DNA of 20,099 nt from Pigoraptor vietnamica (Eukaryota > Opisthokonta > Filasterea): the NCBI GenBank assembly GCA_943704525.1, contig CALSCQ010000572.1, forward strand, positions 1-20,099, in the 5' to 3' direction. The notes under the pieces were generated by a model, which searched no databases, had not been told where the DNA came from, and saw only the letters and a program-made list of their open reading frames with translations. Position numbers and translations under genes: made by a program. Shown here piece after piece: positions 1 through 9,559 of the stretch (position 1 is the stretch's first letter; each line of letters begins with the position of its first letter).

Positions 1-103
<103 letters not shown>

Positions 104-158
104 CGCATCAGACGTGGGCCCTTGGTCCTTATGTTCGCGCCCTCTCGCGGATTTGCAG

Positions 159-1449
159 CTGCAAGGGTCTGGGTTGGATCTCGAGTTCGCCTTCACGCGG
201 CTCGTGGAAGCATCGCTAATTACTGCGCTGGAGGTGCATTCGGGTCGATTCATGGCCTCGTGTGATAAGGCGCTCGGGAGAGAGACGTGGGAGCCGCTTG
301 CGGGCGACGCGAACAAGGGGAAGATTACAGGTGTGTTGGACTTGCTCACAACCACCGCACTCGCACCCACATAATCGTACCCGTTCGTTTTTTATGCCGC
401 ACTGACTCGTGGGCATGTCGACTCTTCCTTCTTCTTTTTTTTTCTTTTTTTCTTTTTCGTTTTCCCCCCATGCGCTCGTGCTGACAACTCGCGACTGCAG
501 TGAACGGAGAGGAGCAGGAGGTCGGATTGTGTCGGATCGCCGTCGTCTTCAACGAGGGCATTACGGCACTTTCGCAGGACGTCTGCCGCTTCTACGAGCC
601 GAAGGTACGGAGCGGCGACAACATGCGTCTACTCGTTGTCCTGGCGCTTGTATGTGATGGCGTGTCATTGTGTGTTGACTACATCAGGCGCACGCGTGCC
701 ACTCTCTGTCCTGGCGTTTGTGTGATGGCGCGTCGGTGTGTGTTGACTTCGGCCATTTTCTTGCCTTAGGTTGTGCCGGCCATTGTCGAGAACTTTGTCA
801 AGATATACGACCACGTGGCAAGTGCGATCCTCCTGGGTGCAATCAGCTTGCTCGGAGCGAAGGTGGGCGCACAAGGATTTTGCGCACGTTTGGAGCTCTT
901 AATCGCCTCACGCGCATTAACTGCCGCCTTGACGTTGGGGGATAGACGCTGTCCGGCTTTTGCTGTGCGCTTGTCCTGCGACTGAGCAAATGTCCCTCTT
1001 TCGCAGCGGAAAGCGGCCGTGAACAGCGCACTCTTCATCATCAAAACGGTGCTCCCAACGACCTCTGAGCGTCTGCAGGTGGGGGCTGTGGTCGCGAATT
1101 GAGTAGCAACTGTGGTTTTGCTCCAGTGCTCACCTGACGTGCGCATTCGCGTTTGCTCGTATGCACGCCCGAACACATGGGCAAGTGCCGTATGTCGTTT
1201 GAGTGTGTGCGTGTGTGTGTTCCCTTTCTCGCGCGTATGTTCCTGTACATGTGTGTAGCTGCTGTTGACACAACACACGCGCAGAAACACATCGGTCGCA
1301 ACTTCTCCGAACTGGACGAGCTCATGACTTCCCTCGCCAAGTCTGTGGAGACGGTGGCGGAGAGCGAGCCCGATGACCTGGCGCGGAGTGCGCGCGCGGA
1401 CGAACTCGCAAAAAGTGGGAACCTAGGGAAGAGTGGGAGGGGGCGGTAG
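159..1449 (+). CDS. 3' part of a multi-exon gene for an alpha-helical protein, weakly Exo84 (exocyst)-like
   Basis: Five exons join without a phase error: 159-330, 501-649, 770-862, 1007-1078 and 1285-1449, ending in TAG. The introns are 170, 120, 144 and 206 bases and all are GT-AG. The codon across the first junction (G+TG) gives Val; the other three junctions are phase 0. The 5' end lies outside the window and no start codon is visible. The predicted 183 C-terminal residues are almost entirely helical. They open with LQGSGLDLEFAFTRL, continue through a segment containing ETWEPL, and end in a basic, polar tail (KSGNLGKSGRGR). The opening segment and the following helical layout recall the C-terminal part of exocyst subunit Exo84/EXOC8, a vesicle-tethering factor at the plasma membrane. 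This is an impression from pattern, not an alignment. Another tethering-complex subunit or an unrelated helical protein is equally possible. The gene is convergent with the next one. Confidence 0.6.
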
Positions 1450-1767
1450 CGCACCCGCGTGCATGGGCGTAGGCCCTGTCACCGACCGAGTGACAACAGT
1501 ATTTCAAAAAAAGCCAGCCAGTCCCTGAGTCAATAATGTAACAGCGCTATCACGTGACCAGCAGCTATTGATGGGGTGGAATCTCTTGTACGAGCGCATT
1601 TCACCGTTTGGCTTCGGCTGTGCGCAAGAAACGCTTCCCCACACGGTCTACAAAGCCAGCTGTCACGTGAGAACTGTCTGAAAATGTTCGAAGCGGATAG
1701 ATCCTTTAAGCCCATACAATAGCGAACCCAAACGCCCCGCGCGCAAAGTGCCAGCCGAGTGTGCATC
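1450..1767. other. Convergent 3'-3' spacer with two TCACGTGA palindromes
   Basis: This 318-base stretch lies between two genes that end towards each other, so it should hold two 3' UTRs and polyadenylation sites. I see no convincing AATAAA. The eight-base palindrome TCACGTGA occurs at 1550-1557 and again at 1663-1670. No open frame here looks coding. Confidence 0.6.
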
Positions 1768-4036
1768 TCAAGCGTCCTCTGCTGTGAGAATGTTCAGCAG
1801 CTCATCCACCACTGCCCCTTCGACGTCCAGCTTGAAGTGGCGGTTATCGGGCGCAGCGTCCGGCCGTCCGAGCGACATTTGATAATAGTCCAGCACACGC
1901 ACGGGCTTGTTGTGTCCACGCGCCTCTTCTTCTCCGTTGAATGCGACGATGGCGCTCGCCGCCCTCTCGTTTGCGAACGCGACGCGGTAGGACGTGCGAC
2001 ACCTGTGCGCTTCCGGCAGCAAGCGTTCCGTCCACTGCGTCGTCGCCGTCGAGCGCCACAGAATCGTGGACAGAGGGAAGTCCTCGCGTAAACTCTGCAG
2101 AAACGCCAACACGTACGACTCGTAGTGGGCGTCGAGGTGCGGGTCAGTGGCGTCCGACACGTGGTGTAGTCCTTTGTTCACCAGCAGGATGGGCTCGCGG
2201 CCCGGAGCGAAGAGCCTGTGCATTGCCGCACTACTACTGTCGACCACCTCGACGTGCTCCGGCTGCGAGGGCGCGTCCGTGTCACCCTCCGTCAACGTCC
2301 GGCTTGCGACGTCGGCGACGGCGGTAGCAGACGGTCGCGCAGCGTTCAACGTTGACGTTGGCAGAGGCCCCCAAAAGGCCTTGTGTCCGTCGACGAAACG
2401 GAGGAACGGGTCGAGCGCCCACGAGAAGTAGGGCGGGTGGTCGCGGGATCCGAAGGTCATCCACTGTTGCGTCATCGTGAAATTGAGGTCGGGATACTCG
2501 TGCACCATCCACCACACCGCGTAACGTGCTTGGTACACGCGACCCGTCGCGTCGTCCACCCACACGGTCGCCGTTTCGCTTGCCTGGCAGTCCCTCGAGA
2601 GCACGAGCAGTGGTGCCATTTTCGCCCGATCTCGCCACACGAGCGTCTTTGTGCCGTTCGGGAAGACGACGGGAACGGCGGCGAGGTTTCTGTACACGCA
2701 GAAGCGTTCAAAACGCACTCCCATACTTTGGAGAAGAAGCGCCATGTCGATGTTCAAGTTGCGCGAGAGCGAGTCCCCGATCGAGTGGACCCACTTTCCG
2801 CGCAGGGACGTGAGGGGAAGCACCGGCCGCCGGTCGTCGACGGGGTGCCACACCAAGTCGCTCGTACGGGGCACGCCAGCGTAGCAGCCGCTGCCGACGG
2901 CTTTTCCCCCGCGGCACACGAGCGACTCGTTCTGCCAGCGGCCTTTGAAGTACGAAGCGTCGTTAAATGCGACGCCCGCCCTGTACCAGATACCGCGCGC
3001 GTACGGGGAGGGAATGGCCTTTCCGTCCGTGCCAGCGCTCTGCTGGACCTTCAGCATCCGCCTTCCCACCCGCCCGACGTATTCGAAGACCAATTCGGTG
3101 ACGTTCTGCGACTGACAGCGCGACAGCCCCTGGCATGCGCGGAAATCGAGGCGCCCGCGGACGTCATAATTGCCGGGATCGAACAGCACGACCGACAGCG
3201 CGTACGTCCCATCCAGCAGATCGACGGGGTACCCTTGAAAGACGCTGGGGCCGCGAATGTCCACCTGAAAGCTGTCGCCGCCGCACCGGCGGTCATGGCC
3301 GTTCGCGTCACGCGCGCGTATGAGGACGACGAAGGGCTCGCCTGCCGTGACGACCCATCCGACGTCCTGTTCATCTGCGTGCACGATGCTGTAGACCGAA
3401 CTGAGCGCGTCCGTCTGCCGAGCGGGATCCAGCACGCACGGCGGGGGGTCCTTGCAGTAGTCAAACGCCGCCCGCCACAAGCGCAAGCCGCCGGTTGGAA
3501 GCCGATTCGAAATAGCGTCGCTGAGAGAATTTCCCGGTGTCGGCGCCGTCCGCGGCGGCGCTTCGTCTGCGCATTTCATTGACAGTTGGTATTGAGCATG
3601 TCCGTCGTTCACTCCAGTCGAGATGCAACAGTACCACGGCACTAACGCGCGCATCAACTGAAGACAGTCACGGCACGGCATTCAGGCCCTGGCATACACT
3701 GAGGTGACGGCCCGCCGACGGATCCGCCCGGCGAGGCCATGAACACGCACTGAAGCAACTAAAACAAGACAGCTTACCAATAAATATGGCGGCATTCGCG
3801 GCGCTGCTCGAAGACTGCGCACGGACGGCATCAGCCGAAGTTGCATCCGGCAAATCAGAAGCACTACCGACAGAGACCGATACCGTGCCGTCAGTGACTG
3901 GCGACGAACGAACATATACGAGCAAAACGCCGATTGCCAACAAGCCGACGACGCGAACGGCGCGGGCGACATGGCTGCCACGGAACCCCGTGAGCCATTG
4001 CATCAACGTCGTGTCGGTGCGCGCCGGGTCCGACAT
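1768..4036 (-). CDS. NXPE/PC-esterase-like type II membrane protein (filamin-like domain plus GDS esterase domain)
   Basis: Exon 1 is 4036-3778. It encodes a short cytosolic tail and one hydrophobic span, about residues 27-43 (VVGLLAIGVLLVYV), so this is a signal-anchored Golgi or surface protein. The donor is GTAAGC at 3777. Two acceptors fit the phase: exon 2 from 3641 (710 aa) or from 3566 (685 aa). In the 710-aa numbering, an Ig/filamin-type beta domain lies at about 185-258 (GEPFVVLIRARDANG, then LDGTYALSVVLFDPGNYDV). A PC-esterase domain follows. Its block I is HSIGDSLSRN, with nucleophile Ser377, and its C-terminal D-x2-H pair is Asp685 and His688 in PDNRHFK. This architecture matches the NXPE/FAM55 family. 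Known PC-esterase proteins add or remove acyl groups on glycans, but the substrate here cannot be inferred. Stop TGA is at 1770-1768. The body is one long exon, unlike the intron-dense DHHC gene upstream. Confidence 0.82.
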
Positions 4037-4318
4037 TCACGCCGGCGGTCCCCGGCGGCCACGGCCGCGACCGGCAGCCGGTGGCGCAGCTCAGTCACTG
4101 TGACGGCACTGCACTCAACACGGCGGTGTCAAACGAGTGGCTCAAAGCCGCCCGGTATTAATGCGCCGGCCGTACAAAAAAAACTAAAAAGACTGACACT
4201 GCTGATCGGCGGAAAGCCAGTTACCGCTCAAACCGCGAAGCCTGATTCTCGGCGAGTCGTCACCAAGTCACGACGACTGTCACGGGTTAGACTGATTTGT
4301 TCGAAGCAATTAGACCCC

Positions 4319-4367
4319 ATTTTCGCCACAGCTCAATTTAATGTGCACGGGTGTCAAACAAATGACA
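4319..4367 (+). repeat. Dispersed direct repeat, copy 1
   Basis: The segment TTTCGCCACAGCTCAATTTA and the following 28 bases recur as copy 2 about 355 bases downstream, with roughly 40 of 48 positions identical by eye and one single-base indel. A further, more broken relative appears at 4087-4140. It contains an AGCTCA word and, after an insertion, GGTGTCAAACGAGTGG. Confidence 0.6.
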
Positions 4368-4673
4368 GCGTGCACTGCTGCTCGGCCGGCACTCGGCTGG
4401 CGGCATCTGATCTTCAGTACCAGTCAGGCTGAAGTGCCGCCTGCGGGCCGGCTCGTAGAAAACTGGCAGCATTCCTCTCGCATATTTCGCTGGCAGTGAT
4501 GTCTGTTCAGCCCCGGGACTGGCAGTGGGTACGGCCCGAAGTGGCCCGGCCGGGGCTGCCGGCGCACCAGTCGTTGCAAGGTTAATCACTGTGGAGAGTC
4601 GTCTGATCGTCCACAAGTAGTCTTGCCAGGCCAAAATGGCAGTGACTGGCTGAGGCACACACCACGCACCACC

Positions 4674-4721
4674 ATTTCGCCCATAGCTCAATATAATGTG
4701 CGCGGATGTGAAACGAGCCAC
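4674..4721 (+). repeat. Dispersed direct repeat, copy 2
   Basis: This is the partner of the copy at 4319-4367. The core AGCTCAATATAATGTGC differs from copy 1 by one base, and the following GCGGATGTGAAACGAG matches copy 1 with a few substitutions. No open frame shared by the copies looks coding, so a non-coding repeat or a regulatory element is more likely than a gene duplication. Confidence 0.6.
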
Positions 4722-4927
4722 GCCCCGGTGATAGGGTGTGGGTTAGGATGCGTTCAAACGATGCGATTGAAGAGGCCGCGAGGTTCTTGTATTCTCTCTT
4801 CTTTCTTGCCTCATCTCCACGTAAACGCAAGCAGCAGCGACAGAAAACAGGCAGACGCAAGGGCAACGAACGAACGACAGCCCCCCGAGCACAAACCCAG
4901 GCGCCGGCATCCACACAGCCCGTCGCA

Positions 4928-7900
4928 TCACACTTCGATCAGCATTTCGAGCGGCGTGAGGGTGGTCGAGAGGCGCATCCAGTCGCCGGGGGGAAGGCAG
5001 CCGAAGAACTCCTTGCAGTTGTCGAGGAACCCGCGGTCGAAGGGGTTGCTGAAGACCTGCTGCATCTTGCCCGTCTCGGGATGGCGCTGGTCCCGCCAAA
5101 AGTAGTCGAGTTTCGTGTAGTACATCATCTCGCTCATGGTCATGTTGCGGCGCAACTGTGTGTGTGTGCGTGTGCGCGCGTGTGTGTGTGTGTGTGAGGG
5201 GGGGAGGGGAGGTGTTGGATCAGCATAACTCTAGACACAATCATCGATTCGTGTGCGAGAGATTAGACGGAAGGAGGAGATTTTGTGGGGAAGAGGGGGG
5301 GGGGGAATACAAGAAGCGAGTGCGCTTGCAACGGGATGGGAGTGCGACAGAAGCCGGAAACTCAACACAGGCATGATTTACATATGCCCAGATATGTGCT
5401 GCCACTCACCAAGACCCACTGCCCGCCGTGAACAAAGAAAATCCACACGAGGACGGCAATGTGGAGCACGCAGAGATAGCCGCCGAGGGGCGATGCCATG
5501 AAGAGCCCGGGGAAAAAGCGGTGGGGCGGATAGAACGGCGGCGAGATGGGGCGCATGGCTGCGCGTACAATGCATGTTAAGAATAAGCGCGAGTTCCACG
5601 CGCCAACGTGAGAGTGCGCGTGGATGCGGGTGCGCGCACAGGAAAGCATTCTGAGAAACAGCCGCAAGATCGACGCCAATTTACCGTTGAAGAGAACCGG
5701 AATGTAGAAGATGTGGACGAGGAGCTCGAGTCCGGACATGAACACAAAGAAGCGGTGGTTCTTTTGGCCGACGCAGCTGAGGAGCCACGGGCTGTGCAAA
5801 CGGAGCGAGAGTGGAGGGAGGTGTAAGCACGTCTGAAACGCACGTCGCGCCCGCGCAGCAGCAGGACAGTTATACAGCGTTCTCCTGCAACGCATTGGAA
5901 CTTACCAGTGGTGGTCGTATCGCTGGACGCAGCGGTTGCACACAAAGCAGTGCTTGGAGCGGATCGGCTGCACGCGACGGAGGGCGTTAATTCGCAGACG
6001 AGCAAACAAACCAGTACATGCGGAAGAAGAAGGGGGGAGGAGGGAGACGGATGGATGGAGAGTGAGAGAGATGGAGAGAGTGAACAGGGAAGGGGGAGGG
6101 GACGCACGCACCCTCGCAATGTTGCAGTAGATGCAGACGGCGTCCATCGAGGGCTCCTTGGCGGCGGGATTGTCGAGTGCGCGCAACATCGACTCCATGA
6201 CATTGCGGGAACCCGTCTGCACAGCAGCGGCAGAGAGGATTGGCATGATGTACGACACACGGACACACGGACACACACACACACACGGCACACGTAAACG
6301 TGGCACTCGCACACTTACCCGCACGGGAAGGAACCCCGGATCGAGTCGCACGAGGTAGACGTACGAGACGACCGTGAGTGGGAACAGAATTTGAAGCACG
6401 AGATGGAAGATGCCGTTCTCGTCGTACGGCACGTACATCAGCCACGTGTAATACGCGTAGAGCGTGAGGAACACGGACGACAGGTAAAAGGCGACGGGAA
6501 GATACTTGTAGCGGACCATTCCCGCGGCCTTGCCGGACGCCATGGTGCCCTGGCGCGGCGTAGTCACCAAGCGGTGCGCAGCCTGCACGCGCGCAAAAGG
6601 TGTGTGTGGGAAGGGAGGGGTAAGTGCTCAGCGATACGCGCGTGTGTGTAGTGTGTCTTACTGACACATTCCATGGGAGCACGTGCAAGTGTATGGTGAA
6701 ATGTTACTGTTGATGGAGAACACACCACACAAGAGCATACGCGCCCGTGGAGCACAGCGAGGTTATGCACGCACCATATTGTTCATGCGGAAGGCGAGGT
6801 CGCCGGGCGTTTCGCCGCGCGTGTCGACCGTGCGCATGCTGGCATTGCACTCCTCCTTCAGGTAACGGAGGCTGTCCAACTGCGACAGCGAGAAAGGGCA
6901 TCTCAGTTAGTTCAGCGAACAAAGGACGCCAAATTCCCAAATTCATGCGCTCGCCCTACGCGCTCGCCCTTCTCCTGCAAACACACAGAGGGAAAGACAC
7001 ACACGCACTCCCACTCACCTTATCGCCCTCGACCGCGCGGTGCATGGGCGTCATCCCCACGTGATCCTTGTGGTTGAAATCGGCACCGAGGTCCCTCAGC
7101 ACCGCAAGCACCTTGACATTGCCAAAGTGCGCAGCCCAGTGGACGGCCGTGCATCCCTTCGAGTCGGCCACATCCACGTGCGCGCCCCCGCGTGCGAGCA
7201 ACAGGACGGCGAAGGCCTGGTTGAACTGCGCGGCGATGATGAGCGGTGTCGCGCCGAGGTTGTCGGTGGCGTTGGGGTCAGCGCCCGCGCCGAGAAGCAT
7301 GCGGCACATGCGAAGGTGGCCCTTGGTGGCCGCCCACATGAGCGGTGTCTGAAGGTTGGCCGCGCGCGCGTCGACCTGAACGGGGAGAAGAGCGAGCAGA
7401 GGTGAGGGAAGAGGGACACGGGGGGGTGACAGGCGCCGCGAAATCGTCGAGGCTGAGTTCGAGTGCAACGCATTGGCTCCTTACGCGCGGGCAAAACGGG
7501 ATCGCGCACACGCAGCTCGAGACTCGAACGCCTCTTACCGACCCATCGCATTCACGATGCACACACACACAGTTCCCCGCATAAAAGGTAGGTACGGAAG
7601 CACGCGTTCAGGGCTGTCTGATCTACGACGACGCACCTCCGCTCCGAGCGAAATCAGCTCACGCGTCGCGTCCAATTGGTTGTTCAGCGCTGTCCAGTGC
7701 AGGGGTGTGCGACCCAGCGAGTCTCTCTCCGCCAGCACAGCGCGATTGGACCGCGCACGCTCCGCGATCACGTCGAACCGGCCCATGCCAATCAAGTCCG
7801 AAGTGGTGGCGTCTGCTCGCGTAGATGTCCGTGAGACATGACAGAACCACAATGAAGGAGGCGCACGAGCAGTCTCGAACGACGACAAACAAACAAACAA

Positions 7901-8258
7901 CTGGCAAAACATAGGCGCGATCGATGTCCGCGCCGCAAGAGGAACCAAGTTCTACGCCACATGAACACACGCACACATGCGCACACGCACGAACGTAGCA
8001 GGCATAGTAGGTACACGCACAGTCCGCCGCGCATTCTAAAAATCACCCACCGCCCAGCTTTGTCGGATCGATCGACGCGGGCGATTCCTTTTCGGAGCCC
8101 GGCTGAACCATAATGGAAGTGTGGGCGGGGGCGGAAAAACTCGGTTCACGAGGCCCACCAAGTCCTCCCGCTTGGCCGTTCGAGGACGACGGTGATGGAC
8201 CGCCGTGCCCGTGGCCATGGCACGGCGCGCCCCCGTGCGAGTGCGAGTGAGAAAACAT
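4928..8258 (-). CDS. Ankyrin-repeat DHHC protein S-acyltransferase (ZDHHC17/13, Akr1 type), 10 exons
   Basis: Exons: 8258-8051, 7812-7637, 7375-7019, 6879-6775, 6582-6319, 6216-6112, 5967-5906, 5791-5685, 5558-5410 and 5155-4928. They sum to 1761 bases, or 586 aa. A His/Gly-rich N-terminus (HSHSHGG, HGHGHGG) precedes about five ankyrin repeats at about 100-280 (GRTPLHWTA, QTPLMWAATKGH, GATPLIIAAQFN, GCTAVHWAAHFG, GMTPMHRAVEGD). Two membrane spans lie at about 312-334 and 341-361. The cysteine-rich domain starts at Cys398 (CIYCNIARPIRSKHCFVC), and the catalytic DHHC is 423-426, followed by PWLLSCVGQKNH. Two more spans follow at about 440-460 and 486-505, then TMSE (517-520, a variant of TTxE) and a PaCCT-like block with NPFDRGF. 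The family transfers palmitate from its own Cys to substrate Cys at Golgi or endosomal membranes, and the ankyrin repeats recruit substrates. ATG 8258 precedes the His-rich tract. All zinc-ligand and catalytic residues are present. Confidence 0.93.
5158..5305. repeat. GT/CA-rich microsatellite and G11 run inside the last DHHC intron
   Basis: Alternating GT with a GCGCGC interruption covers 5158-5196, next to a G-rich patch. A run of eleven G lies at 5295-5305. On the gene's strand the CA tract ends directly in the acceptor CAG at 5158-5156, so it occupies the place of the polypyrimidine tract. Confidence 0.85.
6247..6300. repeat. CA-rich microsatellite in a DHHC intron
   Basis: An imperfect (CA)n with GGACACAC repeats fills much of the 102-base intron between exons ending at 6319 and starting at 6216. 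It is non-coding in the spliced model. Confidence 0.8.
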
Positions 8259-8674
8259 TGCGCGAGAGCGTCCCGATGAGGACGCGAAGGGATGCAGAAG
8301 TTGGCACACGAGGGGAAGGGGGGATCGCGTGCGTTGTGTGACAAATATTGAAAGAGATGCGAGCCAAAACAGGCCTTCGCCGTCTGCGTCGTCTGCGTCG
8401 CGACTGTGTGTGGCTGCAACCGCACTTTCCGCGCCGCATGTCCGTTACTGTATTGTTACTGTAGTGTTACTACTGTTACACCTTCACTCTTTACCGAAAA
8501 CGAGTTTCGGGCGTGGCGCTTGTAACTTGTAGCTAGGCGACGACCAGTACGTGCTCCGCGTGTGCGCAGGGTACTTACTGGTGTGTGGTAATGCAACCAG
8601 ATTCCACCCAAAACACAGGGTAAGATTGAAAAGGCGAACAGTCCTCATTGAGGTCGACATCGGCACTACATTCT
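8259..8674. other. Spacer between two leftward genes: DHHC promoter and HCCS 3' end
   Basis: This 416-base stretch should carry the promoter and 5' UTR of the DHHC gene and the 3' UTR of the cytochrome c synthase gene. A short CGTCTG-type hexamer repeat lies at about 8382-8402. I see no clear TATA box and no coding frame with recognisable content. Confidence 0.5.
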
Positions 8675-9559
8675 TCACGCGGACGGCGCCTCCTTGCTAT
8701 CCGTCGAGAGCATTTCACGCACGGCCATGCGAAAGCGGTCAATGACGCCCGGAATGGACACGGCGGGCCGACAATCGATGTGGAAGCCAAGAGGTCGATC
8801 GGGTGTCCCGCGCGCTTGGTAGAAATCAATCACGTAGGTCACCTCTGTGCCACAGCGGTCAACTACCCAGTCGTGTCGATCGAAGGGAAGGGTGTAGCTG
8901 CAACACGAGTCGGACGTTAGAAGAGAAGGGCAATGGAAAGGTAAAAGTTCGGTCACCAGTTACTAGGGTCAAGCGAGTGGGTTTTGCGCTCACCCCATCA
9001 AATTCCGCAAGCGCGCCTTTGGGCTGAAGTCCTTCGGTCTTCCGCGAAATTTCAATAGCTTTGGAGTTGTGCAGGTGCTGCGAAACCATGAGGCCAAGTC
9101 AGCAATGGGCGAGACAAACCGCAGTGCGAGCAGAAGAGTTCGGGCACTTTCTCACCTTTCGTGCATCTTCTCCCATTTCAACACCTCCATCCAGGCGCGT
9201 TCGTTGACGGCGTTGTGTATCGACACGACTGTGGACATGTCGTCCTCGTTCGGATTCCACGCCTTTCTTCGCATGGCGTTGTAGAACATCTGCTCCGACG
9301 GGAACACCCATTTCTCATCGGGACCCGCCGCCCCCTTCGGAATGCTCGACGTCACGCGTTCCGTCGGCAACGAGTAACGCTGTCCTGGCGCGGGCCGCTG
9401 GTTCGGCGGCGGCATGTTGTTCCGTGGATCGAGCGCCTCTGCTGCGCCATTCCCCGCAGTGCACCCTCCCGCCATCGCCCCACCGCGCGCTTCGTGCGGG
9501 ACGGGACAACCGCCCGACAGCGGGTGCTCCTCCGCCTTCGGAGCTTCTGCAGCCCCCAT
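8675..9559 (-). CDS. HCCS: Holocytochrome c synthase (cytochrome c heme lyase), 3 exons
   Basis: Exons 9559-9156, 9077-8994 and 8897-8675 total 711 bases, or 236 aa. The enzyme forms the thioether bonds between heme and apocytochrome c in the mitochondrial intermembrane space. Family blocks appear in order: a CP-type heme motif (Cys18-Pro-Val), [41 protein letters not shown], then [13 protein letters not shown]. His115 in that last block aligns with the heme-ligating His of human HCCS. Exon 2 gives [17 protein letters not shown], and exon 3 gives [16 protein letters not shown] and YVIDFYQ. Both introns (78 and 96 bases) are phase 2, and the codons rebuilt across them (AG+C, GG+C) restore conserved residues, which confirms the splice sites. 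Length is typical of the family, although the usual tryptophan-rich C-terminus is replaced by [20 protein letters not shown] 9559 is chosen because the upstream in-frame codons TTG and GTG are not starts. The gene is divergent from the BAG gene. Confidence 0.95.

Larger units (their letters stand above)
4037..4927. other. 890-base spacer: NXPE-like promoter plus DHHC gene 3' end
   Basis: Both flanking genes run leftward, so this stretch should contain the 3' UTR of the DHHC gene and the promoter of the NXPE-like gene. I see no clear TATA box and no convincing coding frame. It holds a family of diverged direct repeats (listed separately) and several short ACTGGCAG-like words between 4460 and 4530. 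At 4165-4182 lies GCCGGCCGTACAAAAAAA, which recurs with one change at 18138-18155. Confidence 0.5.

Noticed and set aside
2383-3582. 399-aa open frame on the plus strand
   Set aside because: It is antisense to the NXPE-like gene, which carries the recognisable GDS, DxxH and filamin-like blocks. GC-rich coding DNA often leaves the opposite strand open.
4338-4721. 127-aa minus-strand frame in the spacer before the NXPE-like gene
   Set aside because: Starts with GTG, spans the diverged direct repeats and shows no family features.
5902-5967. DHHC enzyme with a DHHW motif, that is, a catalytically dead variant
   Set aside because: The Trp arises only from reading into the intron. The spliced codon is TG+C, giving Cys.
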